NCBI RefSeq assembly: GCF_000003605.2 | Contig: NW_003128862.1 | Coordinates: 589,886-640,338 of the forward strand | From: Saccoglossus kowalevskii | Lineage: Eukaryota; Hemichordata; Enteropneusta; Harrimaniidae | Direction of reading: 5' to 3' | DNA: 50,453 nucleotides | Shown here: positions 13,351 through 25,771 of the stretch, piece by piece | Numbering within the stretch: position 1 is the first letter of the stretch | Layout: every line of letters begins with the position of its first letter | Notes under the pieces: generated by a model | Seen by the model: the letters and a program-made list of their open reading frames with translations, nothing else | Told to the model about the DNA's origin: nothing | The model's database searches: none | Program-made: the position numbers and the translations under genes

Positions 13351-14572
13351 GGATTGTATAGTAAACTTCAGAAAACATTATCGTTGTACTTATCGTGTAA
13401 TAAAACACTTTGAATGATTTATAAATATTATTTTTGTTCGTGGTGATACCTTAGGTATACGAGTGGCTTCCCCTACGGCTGTCACCATAATTCACAATAT
13501 TCATAATTAAAATGGTTTAAACAAATGTAAGTCAGAAGTTGACGGTGTTTCTAACAAGTTCGAATATCAAATCAAATTAAATATGTTGTTCGAATCACTG
13601 GACCAAGTCGTTCATACAACAATCAAACATGAACAAGTAATGTCGTATCTGTATTGTGTAGTTTATTTCATAGTTGTCGTTCTCGACAGGTAGATTTACT
13701 AGAGTTTAACGGCGACATAGCCCCGAGGCATTGTGGGATTGACTTATAGTCAATATGGATATTGGCAGGGAGGACTCGAATTAAATACTTTGCACTTTGA
13801 ACAAATTAAGACCGTGGTCGTTAAAACCACAGAGGCCACTTCTCATTGTTCAGTTGTGTTAACCTGACTACCAATATGCTTACGTCGCTCTAAGATTACT
13901 GTTAACACGAAGCATGCAGAAGACTGACATATATTATTAATGAGTCTCAGTATTGTGTTCCCGTGCTCTCGTGCCAAGCTGTGTTGAGCGTACACAAGTG
14001 TGGTAGGACCGTGTGCACGGCACCGGCCTCTGATATACGTTAGTCGTGAATTATTGTCTTCATCCATTCATTCTTGAGATTCGACTGACAACTATGTTGC
14101 GAGAAGGCCCGAGTGCGCGTATGCGAGAGGGTAAGGAGTGATCGATACGAATACGCGATTGTATCGTGTATCATGGTATGCGAGGTGCCTACTACTATAT
14201 ACTCCGACAACGAATACATTCTTGTTACTACGTTTTCACATAGTATTCATACTTTGTCCGGTAGTCTCATAGGAAAATCGTTTATCTAGTTTAATTTAAA
14301 ACAAAGTAAATGTATATTGTACGTACACGCGCTCGTGTCTTATAATATTATAACTTAAATGGCTCACCATTGATGTCACAGTACATTAAGTGTATGTCCT
14401 ATAAAACTATGGGTTACCCAGGCTCGATGAGAACCTTGGTGCATGCTACAACAGTCATAATCATGACATTGGATTTATGTATGAACGGGCTTCACATCGT
14501 AAGAATTCTCAGCTGTTTTCCTGGTTATTTTACAGCTTTTGCAGTTGTAATTTCGAACGACTATTTATTATA
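13351..14572. repeat. Tandem duplication unit, copy B (~1.2 kb)
   Basis: This is the second copy of the unit at 12009-13308, in the same orientation, after a junction of about 40 bp. It lacks the extra stretch seen in copy A. Substitutions are spread through it, and several indels shift any frame relative to A: the counterpart of the copy-A frame starting at 12856 begins near 14093 and stops after about 15 codons. The degree of divergence suggests an old event. The left end has TATAGTAAA (13357-13365), and the right end has the decayed form TTTATTATA (14564-14572). Confidence 0.75.
13814..13851 (+). other. 38-bp perfectly conserved block, copy B
   Basis: This block is identical to 12570-12607 in copy A, including the small GTGGT/ACCAC hairpin. 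The ~40 bp that follow keep high similarity, with about four substitutions. This contrasts with the indel-rich flanks and could mark a constrained element or simply uneven divergence. Confidence 0.5.
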
Positions 14573-17500
14573 TTAAATTTAGTGCAAGATAAATAGAGAA
14601 AATAATAATTTCGGTTATTAAGATGAATTCAATATACGATTTTTAAATAATGGTACGTGTTTGAAAATTTAAATTATGACAAGGTCAAAGTCACCAAACT
14701 GTGTATAATACGAGTAAGCTTATCATTTTCCACTATGCTAGCACGCACTATCGTCAACGGTAGAAAGCATAAATACAGCATGATTGACGCTCTTTACGCG
14801 AGGCGACGTTTTGTATAAATACAGAAAGCAAGTAATTTAACGTACCAATACCGCATGTAACTTTGCTCCTCATACAAAAACAAAACAAATAATAAAATAA
14901 CACAGGCGCCGCGATTCTTTATTGTTGAGTGAAATACCCGTTGAACAGAGGGAACAATAGTTCGGCGTATTAATTTTATAGTCGGCTATGATTGTGTTCC
15001 ATTATCCTTTTGTACGCTCGTATTGGAGTACGATATGTTCTTAATGATACTTATTTCGGGTTGAAGAACTACAGCGGTATGTGAACGACCTGTAACAAAC
15101 AAGTTATTGAGCAAATTGTGTATCTAGAGGTGTCAATGGCAATGTTTTTATAAGATCATGCCAGTAACCAGATTTAAAGAAAAACACTTTGTCAATATGA
15201 AATAGAATTACGGCGGGTGACAGGGGATATCATGCCCGTAACACCCTAAATAAGGATTAACTAAAATGTCAATAATATTGTTACTAGCGACGATTGACGA
15301 AGTTGATGTATAATGAGTCATTGTAATATGTCAGTGGGCCTATAAGTATAGGAAAACAAATTAGCAACGCCAATTGTTAAAGTGTTATTTGAATCAATCC
15401 CCGATTGACGTCTGTATTCACTCACACTCTAACGTTACTTGCCTACACGAACTTTATCGAATACAGTCTGTTTCGACTAGTCTCGGTTTTCTCTTTGTTT
15501 TTTCGTTACGTGTTTGAACATGACCCAATAGTACATGTGAATGGTATTCACTTACTTGCTGCTACGAGCTCCGTCGTTCCGCAACGGAAATAAATGTAAC
15601 CCAGTGTGTTCATATACGTTTAATATGTACATATACTTCGTCAGATTATTATGGTTCCTAATATTCACCGCAGGTTAATCTTACAGATAACATTTGTATT
15701 TTGTTCACGATACGCATTAATAACAATTGAAATAATGAATGAACAAAAAACAATCGTATTTAGTAAAATAAATGTAATAAATTATTTAAAAAAATACAGT
15801 TTGCATATAACCCAAAATATGTTTGGAGCGCCTCTTGCGATACAAATAAATACATAAAATTCTCTTGGGCAAAAATGTTCGTCAATTTTATTTTTAAGTA
15901 TTGAAACTTCTACTATAACCGCAGATTAATTTAAAACCATTGTGGCTTGAACTTTGCTGTTAAGATTGAAAATTACAATTTTTCTTAAGTGATAGAATTC
16001 GAAGTAGATAAGCAGTTAGTTTTCACTTTACTGGCACTGCCGTGTCTTCAAAATAGATCGGCACGCGCTGTTTTACCTTTAAAAATATTCTTAGCAATAT
16101 TGCTTTATTATTTCGAGTTTAAAAAAAAAAGTTAATTAAGCGGGGAATTTATTACTTTTTCTCCGTAGAGTCACATGTATTTAACTCCATATTTCGCACC
16201 AGCAATTTAAAAATACAAAAAAAAATATCCAAAGCCTTTCATGAGAATGTATTGAACAACTCCAATGCTGGATAGTGTATATCTATTACTACATGAGAGG
16301 AGGGCGGGGCTCTCATGTGTTCATTATAACACACACAATAAAATCAACATCCTATATCCCATAATAGTATTTACATCTGTTATGTACATTGGGGTATACA
16401 AATGCTATTCCAGACAATATTTTATTATTAAGGATACTGTAGTTTACTTTATTTTAGCCTCACATCACATTTTTCATAATTCCATTTATCTATTTCATCG
16501 TAAACGCATGCAATGTATTAAATAGCATACGGAATATTGCAATAAAACGATTAGCATATTTTATTGTAGAAAAATGAAGTTGACTGAGATATCTACTAGA
16601 TTTCTTGAGAACGTCTGTTCAAATGACAGCAAGTGAACAAAACTGTTCCTTTATTTTTTTCATGACAAATGTATTATCGTCACTGGGAAGAAAATAAGTT
16701 ATTAAATTTGCCGGCGCCACATTCTGTTATTACTTGGTGTTACAGAACCAGGTTTATGCATAATTGATTCACATTCAGACGTCTATGTTGTAAGTTGTAA
16801 GCTTGGGTGAATCAATCTCTACACGGAGTTCCATGCTTTGTACTTCATAGAGGTGACAGGGGGCGCAACGAGTACACATTTGAGTATTCAGATGCTTTTA
16901 CTACATTTTGAAACTAAAAGTAATCGTCAGGTCATCGACGTCGTGCTGGCATTGTTTAAATTAGTGTGCCTAGTCAATAACAAAGAAAAATATTAAATCT
17001 CTTAGGTAATAACTGAATAAAAATGCAGTCATACACTAGGTCTGTCTATTTGGTACGGGGGTCAATTTAGAAGGGCAAAAGGCAGCGAATCCCGGAGTTA
17101 CATATATGGGGCGTGTTAACCCACGACGAAGCGACTAGAGCACAAGCACGACGTTCGAAACAGGAGGGCGACGACGTCACGGCAAAATATTATCGAAATT
17201 TTGAACAATTATAAGCAGTTTGACTTTTGAACAAATCATACACAAAGCAAATCAATTTTATTGTGGAAATATTCAATTTTAGATTAAATGTTGCAATGAT
17301 TTGTGAATATTTGAAGTGTTTATTGTATGCCAAGAGCCATTGCAAGCATTTTATTGGCGTTGATAAGCTGAAATGCTGAGCGTTTCGATCCAAACAACAA
17401 TTGATATTTGAACGATTTGATCGTTGAAGAGAATAAATTTATTCAGTTTGTGTGAGTTTTTTCAAAGTATTTAAAAATACTCAAAACTCGGATAATTTCT

Positions 17501-20500
17501 GAGTCGTAAGATAATCAGGGATTAGTAGTGTTCTCATTCTCACACTTTTTCACTCGACGGGACTCATTCATTGTGGGTTGGCACACCCCTGTGTAAGTTA
17601 TTGGATATAGTTCCCCTCAAGTTAAAATCAATTAAATATATACTTTGCTGAAATCTTTGCGCATCCCGGACTTCCTACGCGGGGGGCATGATAGGTCAAT
17701 TTACGAGATGTGATGTTTCGAATTTATTGTACCTACTTGTTGCGAAATGCACCTCTATGTCCCACGACATGAACGAGTTTTAGGGTTTTGTGTTGCTGCG
17801 CTGCTCAGCGCACGACAGTGTTAACTACGTGATATGAGAAGACCATTGTATCAAAGCAGGTCGCTTATACATTCCATTTCTGTTTTTGTTAATGGAAAGT
17901 CCTTAAACATACACGAAATCTCAACTATCACGTTTATGGGTGATTAAGAAGGAGAGATCCCAACATTTTTTTCATAGTAGTGTTGCCTAGGACGATATTT
18001 GATAGTATTTTAATATGCATTTTTGTTTAGTTCAATAGTTAGTAAAAGATAATTAATAATATTGTCCGACTGGAGATTATTTTCGTCATAAAATATCAAT
18101 CTATCCAGATGCATTTCGAATTAGACGATTTTGTTTTACAAAGTTCAAGCTCAATAGCACGGCGTCATGACATAAGTTAGCGATAATGGATTCTAATTTA
18201 AATTTTCCACACTTACAACAGTAATTAAAATATTGGAATAACTATTCGTACTGTAATATCACTTTTCAAAAGTAATGCGTTCGCACTAATTGAAATAGGA
18301 AATAAATCGAGGAGGTCGCTGATCGCGAATATTCAGGTGGGCATGAATGAGGTAAAATGTTTTGAGTTTTAATTTACAAGCCATGTGAGTCACAATTAAA
18401 ATGTGGCGTTATATAAACCCAATTGTGTATTGACACGAAGCCAAAATGGTGAGATAAAAAGAATTTAAAAATCATTTATATTGTCTTGAATACATATTAC
18501 TATTTATAAAGTATACAGAACCAGTTGTCATCGTCACTTGGATACGAATGACAGCGTGTCTTTACCGAGGTGCATGTCGGTATGTTTCTTCAATAATTGA
18601 TTCACAGCATCATAATGGGTGCACAGCAACAGCTCATACAAGTTTTTTGGAAATATTATTGCACAGTGTGAAACTTACATGTAATTAATATTTAGACCAT
18701 ATTTAGATAATTATTCACAACTCGTTAGTTCATTAGAGCGTAGACAAAATGCTTCTTTCAAATTTGTGTGCGTTGCATTCTATAAAGAAACAATCATATC
18801 TTATAATATATATGATCGCTAATATGACTCACATTTCCTCGGTGTTCTGCGTTAAATCAACGAGAGTATTTTCAATATGAGGGTTCTGATCGAACTACCG
18901 TCGTCTATATCCATCGTTGTATACACACATTTCAAGTTGATACATGCATGATTTGAAGTGTGTTGTTATGTCGTTGCTGTAATTGAAATTGTTATGTGGG
19001 GACACGGACGTGTACATTACACATTTTTGTAAATTTCTATCAAAGACCATGTAATGGTGTAATGTTGTGACCGGCATGCTTTGCACCTGTAAACTTGCAG
19101 AAGCGATATATGGCGCGACTCATTCTGTCAGTAATGATGGCACGCATCTATCTCGCCGGCCTCACTTTTTATGACGTGTAGAATGCACGTGGAACTAAGT
19201 TCATGTTTTGACTTACACAATGAATGAAGCGTTGCTTCATGAATGTTGTGTTTATGTCTTTAAAAAATGTCAGAAAAGTCTGTACCCTGAGCTGAAATCA
19301 CTGTGACAATTCTCAAGACCCTTTGGAACGTCTTGCTGGAGTGCGCCGTTACTGTCCGCTGGCGCCATGAAACAACGTAAACCTCGGATTTATTATAAGT
19401 AATTAATTACATCAAGCGTGGAAATAACTCATCGCATTTTATTGGTAGTGATCACCCCGTCACGGCCAATAAACTCCCTGGGGCAATTTCCTCTACGAAT
19501 TATTAAAAATATAAATCTCAATTTTGTTATCATTCGTCAATTAATATATATTACCGCCAAACAACGGGAATGTCGTGAACAAAAGCATCTCACATCTGCT
19601 TCTCAATTGGCGCGCAACAATAACTGTCGTCTGCGCTTTCAGAGGACGTCTTTTATCTGATGAGAAAAGAATGAATAACTAAGAAGAGTGTTTCCTCTTT
19701 GAGAAAAATAGTTTAACAAAAAGAATGTGATTGTTACTTCATCATCTTTTTTAAAAAGGAGTAGGAATAATTTGTGGGAATTTATCAATTGGGATCACAA
19801 TTTTATCTTTCGTGCAACCTAATTAGATCGTAAATAACCAGCCAGAGAAATGAGTCAGAACCGCATCATCTGTTGTGTGTCTCTGATTCTTGTTCAATTA
19901 AACTCATCAATTGTCAGACATGTCGAACGTAGACTTCGCCGCACCGTTCCAGGATCAACCTACGCTCAAGTTATGACTGGCAGCTGAAATCTGAATGTAA
20001 ATATGAATTTTATTGCACGAACAGTTATCTCAATACGATGCAAGCCGTCTATTCTGCACGTACAGTACCTACGATAACTGTCTCAATTAAAGCATATTTG
20101 GCTAGGCGTTTGTTGGTGACTTGATGATCTCGACTGTGTCAATTATGTCGTAGGCACTCAGTGTAATGCTATCAAAAACCATCCAGTTTTGAATTGACGA
20201 ACTGAGAATAACGCTGGACCAAACTTTCCGTACTGTCGGTACTAGTATGACCTATTTGGTGGTATTTCTAATTTTGATTTGAAAGTGTTTGCATAAGTAG
20301 TCGTCCACGGTGAGTTTAATTTGCAGTATGGGCCTTAATGCTTAGACGTTAATGCGCTGTATGTGTTTGCATGGGCTTACTTCCTCAATGTGATCTAACA
20401 TTTCACGCAAACTCCACGTTTTGACAAACGCTTTATATTCGATACAGTGGGTCAATGATTTCGCATTTTCATCAACCTTTTCCGGAGCAAAGAGTGGTTC

Positions 20501-23500
20501 GTAGTATACGTTTTCAAAATATTTTCTTATTTGTCAGTGCGCCATCACAATGGAAAGTGAGAAATGTCTGAGTAGACACAAGTATCTGCATTGAAACTAG
20601 GATACTAATCTGAGATTGAAAATAGGTAAACAGTACGACGATATTTTTTTGTATTATTTTATGAGGAGAAAATTACAAACATTACAGCAATCTAACGCAT
20701 TAAAGCGTAACTATATATAAATTAGGACACACTATATAGTTTATCAATTTCGTAAGGATTAATTTCCGAATAACGTTTTATTCTCGCGTATGCATCGAAA
20801 ATAAATGATGAGATAATTAATTACAGCTAAATGAGATCGTAAATACACAAACATGTTGAAGATATCCTAAAGTTCACGAAATAATTCAACTGCAAACATT
20901 AGACCAGTTTACGGTGGAATACACATATACAAGTTATTACCGAGCAAGAATTGTGTCTGAATTCATCTGCTTTTATGTTATGCAATATTAGAATGGTAAG
21001 CACGGTTCAGAAAACTCAAACTACTCGGTCGAAATGGATTTGTCTTCCTGTTCTAACTAGTCATTTAATGGACAGATTACTCCGGACGCCAGTCATAATG
21101 TTATTGCGGTAGTAAGGCAGTTAAAGCCGACTAGAGGCGCGCGAGTAAAATTACCTGAAAATCTCATTCTATGCAATATTGTCGTCATTATTTACATCTC
21201 TTGGCACATATATTCAACACGTTCTACGCAGGAAGGGAAAGTTAATTTTAAGAATAACGCAATGACGCCTGCTAATTCTTTGTTGTCTGCGCAATTCGGT
21301 CAGACAGGTCATGTGACCGTAAAGGTTGAAATTCATCGTGTCAGCGTGGTGCTGTACAGTGTGTGTGGCGACAGATATGTTGTTAGAAAGCTAGTGTTAT
21401 TATGTTATCTTTTGAAACCGATGATGATAAAATGAATTTACGTATAAGCAGCAGCAAGTGGGCTTAGTATGCCTTCAAATTAGGGAATAAAACACTCGTG
21501 ATAAATCCAAATTAAATATGACGTCATTTCTTTCTGTAAAATTGACGCAAGCCCACGGTAAATAAGCTACTAAGTAACTTTGCCCAGTGTCGCAACGTTT
21601 GACAGAATGCCCAAGAACTTCAACAGTCTGAATCCTGCGATAGAGCTTCTCGAAGAAAATGCAATTTTGAGTGTGAACTGTTTTGGCCAGCCTGCTGATC
21701 ACTACACTGAAGCAGGAGGAGTTGCATAACATGATTGGCTGAAAAAAATCGTTTCATTTGCATAAATTAATAAGCAAAGAAAAACTCGTCTTTTCAGTGA
21801 AACTATGCCAAAGTCCTTTCCTATAGCCAGTATGGTAGTTAGAAATTGAATTATTCTATCATTAAGTTTATGATCAGATTTCAGTAAACTGTATTTATCT
21901 ATCTTTACCGTGACTGTAACAAGTTACAAAATTCATGGAAAATGCAAAAGAACGTTCATATTTCACTCTAGTTATGATGCTCAAAATGTTTTCAGTAACT
22001 TTTATCAGTGACAAGTTACCTATTGTTAGTATGCATTCCGAAAAAAAACACTGTGTGTGTGTGTGTGCATGCGCAGTTTGAAATGGCACAATCTTGAACG
22101 GAATAAAATCACGAGTAAACAAATCATGATTGTGGTGTTGAACTGGTTGTCGGTTGAATTTATTTGCAATAGGCAAAAGTTAAGAGCCTGTATTTTTCTG
22201 TGATGTTTTGTTGAGGATTATTCTGTAAAGAAATCGCTCAACCTATTTCATCTTCTTGTAAAAGAGACGTTGTTACTTCGACTATGGCCTACGGACGAGT
22301 GAATTCGAAACGTTCCTTCCAGATCCGACGGCGCCCTCTCGTCCCAATGCCAATTCATTTATCATTATTTAGTAAAGAAATCACTTAAATGATGTATCAC
22401 CATTCACAAACTCCAGACACTCCTTGCGCGATATACGTCAGATCGGTGTTGAAATGACGACAAGCGACAGTGTCAATGGAATTGACGTGAACAGTTAATT
22501 TATTTCACTAGGTTGCTTAGTTTCAAGTCATATAAATAACTTGTTCGTCTACGTGTCTAAGTTGATTTTCGTAGGCGCTAACGAACACAACGTGTCCCTG
22601 GAATGAACATATATAAACAATATGCCTCCTAGAATTAATGTGTAATGACACCGGATAAAGACGGTTCTTTAACTAAACTATGTCCATAGTCCATATCTTC
22701 ACGTTCAAATTGTCGTCTCTTATTCAACTGGGTTTCATTAGTCGCAAAAAATGTGTTTAGTCACTCTTTACAAATCAAGCCTAAAAGTCTCCATTGTTTT
22801 AATTCTGGACACTATCACACACATAAAATGTCTTATAAAACTAATTTAAATTCAACCAAACCTTTTTTGTAGACAAGATAGATGCATGTTTTTCTTCAAC
22901 TGTGACACAGAAAATAATAAAACATAAATAAAATTGAATGAATGAGTAGAAATCATATATACTTACTTATAACTAAGATGCCTATAGTTAGACAACTTGC
23001 AGCCAAAAACATGAACAATTCTAAAAAAATCCTTCAAAACTAATTTCCCAGTATAATCAATGAAAAGTCCAACAATATAACCATAATTACACAAAACAAA
23101 CTAAAGAGGTAAAAAGTTGGTTTTAACACGGGGCTCTATGTGAGAAGATGTAACCCCCAACGCCTTCTCGTGTTAAATTTCTTCATCCCATAAACGCATT
23201 TCTTTCTCTTCGGTTGAAAATACCTCTGAATAAATCTCAGACTACTATAGACCATGGAAGGTACTAATTAGAACCTTCTATGTATAGGCAGACTTGAAAC
23301 TCGGGTTTTCGTTTGGTCAGATGCGTGTCACTTTTGTTTTGGGGCTCAAGTTCTTAAGTCAATAAACAACCAATCGAACTCACGCAACTACTATACTTTA
23401 TGTTCGCCCGGATTTACATTTTTTTGCTATTTTCGCTGTAGGAATGACTCATAAAATAAAATCCATCGAATATACCTTCTTTTTTATATTTGACATTAAA

Positions 23501-24224
23501 TTCGTCAAAAATCAGTAAAAATAAATTCCGTACAAAACACCCAAAAAGTCTTTGGTCAAAAAGTGAAAACTAATTCCGGCTAAAATAATGTATTTTACAG
23601 TATAACGTAATAATGCGATGTCCTTTATTGTTTCATCAAATAACGTGAGATAGTGCGAGATGTACACAGGGAGTAGTATTAGTTATGTCGTAGTTCACTT
23701 TCTTTGCGACAAATGCGACAAAACATCATATGCAAGGTATTTCTGTATTTATTCTCCATATTTCTGTGATTATAAACCAAACAATGCTTCATTAAAAAAA
23801 ACATTTACACGGGATAGTTTTTATATTTTTCTTCATATTTACTATTTCTACTATTTACTTCATATTTACTTATATGAAGAAAAGTATTGTGTTCAAGCAG
23901 TAAGTTCTAGTAAAGTACTTTTCATTTAATAGCATTTATTGAATTCTGGGTAATGTAGAATGTGTTTCCCATTTCCGATCATAAACACTGAGACATCCCC
24001 AAACCTTTTTAGTTGTTTATTTTTTGTAGCAGTGTGTCTTATTTGTTAGGTGGAGAAGGTGATAGAAGAAATCAACTTTGATGGAATCGAATATAGATTT
24101 GATGACGGCTGAATCAGGATGTTCTGCAAAAGACTACTATAAATGCCGAATTACGCAAATAACACAAAAAAAAACGCCATGGTAAATACTACGCCAAATC
24201 AAAGTAAAGTCATACTGCATGCGT
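14573..24224. other. Non-coding stretch, no gene supported
   Basis: I recognised no exon, tRNA, rRNA or snRNA here. Items seen are a GGGGGCGC site at 16856-16866, a compact 7-bp-arm GC hairpin (TGCGCTG/CAGCGCA) at 17797-17812, a full CRE-like TGACGTCA near 21520, a (TG)8 run at 22052-22067, a GGCGCCCTCTCG site at 22330-22341, and an imperfect palindrome at 23257-23278 centred on CTAATTAG. The rest is AT-rich unique-looking DNA. Confidence 0.55.
22052..22067. repeat. (TG)8 microsatellite
   Basis: Eight uninterrupted TG dinucleotides are followed by CATGCGCA, giving a short alternating purine-pyrimidine tract. Confidence 0.85.
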
Positions 24225-24425
24225 GACTCGGACCGGCGCTCGCGTACGGCATCTAATCGCCTAGCTTCACGTCACCCCCCCCCCCGGTCACCGGGCATCC
24301 CCAAAAAAGGATGCTTAATAACCGAGCTTATTACGTGCAGAGAACATGGAACCCGTCCACGCGATCCGCGCCACACAGCGTAGCCAGAATGCGGCAAAGG
24401 CATTCAGATCTGGCTGTACTAGGAT
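24225..24425. other. GC-rich islet with C11 run
   Basis: This stretch of about 200 bp is clearly more GC- and CpG-rich than its surroundings. It contains an uninterrupted C11 run (24275-24285) and a small hairpin GCATCC-loop of 8-GGATGC (24295-24314). It has no long open frame and no recognisable tRNA box pair. It may be a SINE or other repeat fragment, or a regulatory islet. I cannot assign it. Confidence 0.35.
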
Positions 24426-25733
24426 GGTGAAAGAATTTTGGACTAAATTCTATACAAATCCCAAAATATTAGATAGAAGACCTGAATGACATATTTTCAA
24501 CGGTATATATAACGCGAGCTTGTCACCGAGTATTCCATTCCTCTGCGTTCTGCCCTCGTTTTGTTTTGCTGTGTAGACGTCTATTATTTGAAAAGTAGTA
24601 AATCTGTAAAAAAAACATTACTTATTTTACCGACGGACGACTGCAGATCACAACAATATCGATGATGTCACAAAAACGCTTCAATGCTAGAGGGCGCGAT
24701 TTACGAGACATGTGACAAGAGGGCGTTGACTTACTTAGGCTCTAATGGCACCGTTCTCTCATTGCGATAATCGAGAGTTACAATGTTTTCAGACCTTGAC
24801 AGAGATCACAACCCGCTCGACGTAGTTACATGTGTCGTAATTACAAGTACATTCACATTTGTATCTGGTGGTGTTATTTAAAATAAGGTGGTCATCACGC
24901 GTGTGCGTGTTCGAATTTCGATAAACAAACAAACAATGTATCCAACACGCGTTATATGCGTCGCCTAAACCCACAATAAATACGCCGCACCTTGGCGACT
25001 TCTACCAACATTTATTTCACTATGATTGAGTATGCCGCTCAAACAAATGAATGTTGTCAACATTGCAAAACGTTTCAAAGCTTGTCGACGTGTGTTTGCA
25101 TTGTATAATTCATTTCCTGTAACCATGGTTATCGCCACAGTTGCTCTCATTTGCGGTGATTAATTTTACACGCCTTATCGTTTGCAGTGTTCTCCGTTTC
25201 TATAACAAACATAACGCAGACACTTAGACTCATATCTCGGAATGCTTTTAATTGCGTCCCCTATTTACGCAGTGATTATAACTGCATTCCATGATCAATC
25301 TTTTGTAGAGTTCTGAGAAAATCTACAACAATGTTCACGGGGTCGACCGAGATTCCAGTGGTAATTAAACTAGGCCTCTTTACGTCATCTTGTTACTTTC
25401 TTAGTATTCACTCTTTCTGTGATAACTTGATTTCCATCCTGAAAACCATAGCAACCACCGGCGGGAAGTGCTATAAACTCACCATGTAATATATTCACAT
25501 GTTTCAAGCAAACAAATTATAAAAGCATTGAATACATTTTCAGCCATATAAACTATACATAATATTGACAATCCGACACCACGTATACGGCGCTAAATCC
25601 GTGTGTTTTCTTATTGCCAATACAGAAAGTGGGCTGAAATTGTACATTCACTTTTAGACAATGACATGGTTGTTGTATTTTACCGTGTATTTGTCGTGAC
25701 CCGCTCCGCTAGGATTGCCATTCAAATCACTTA

Positions 25734-25771
25734 TGTGTGTGTGTGTGTGTGTGTGTGTGACTGTGTGTGTC
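25734..25771. repeat. (TG)n microsatellite, interrupted
   Basis: Thirteen TG units (25734-25759) are followed by AC and then about five more TG units. It is a typical dinucleotide microsatellite that is likely to be length-polymorphic. Confidence 0.95.
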
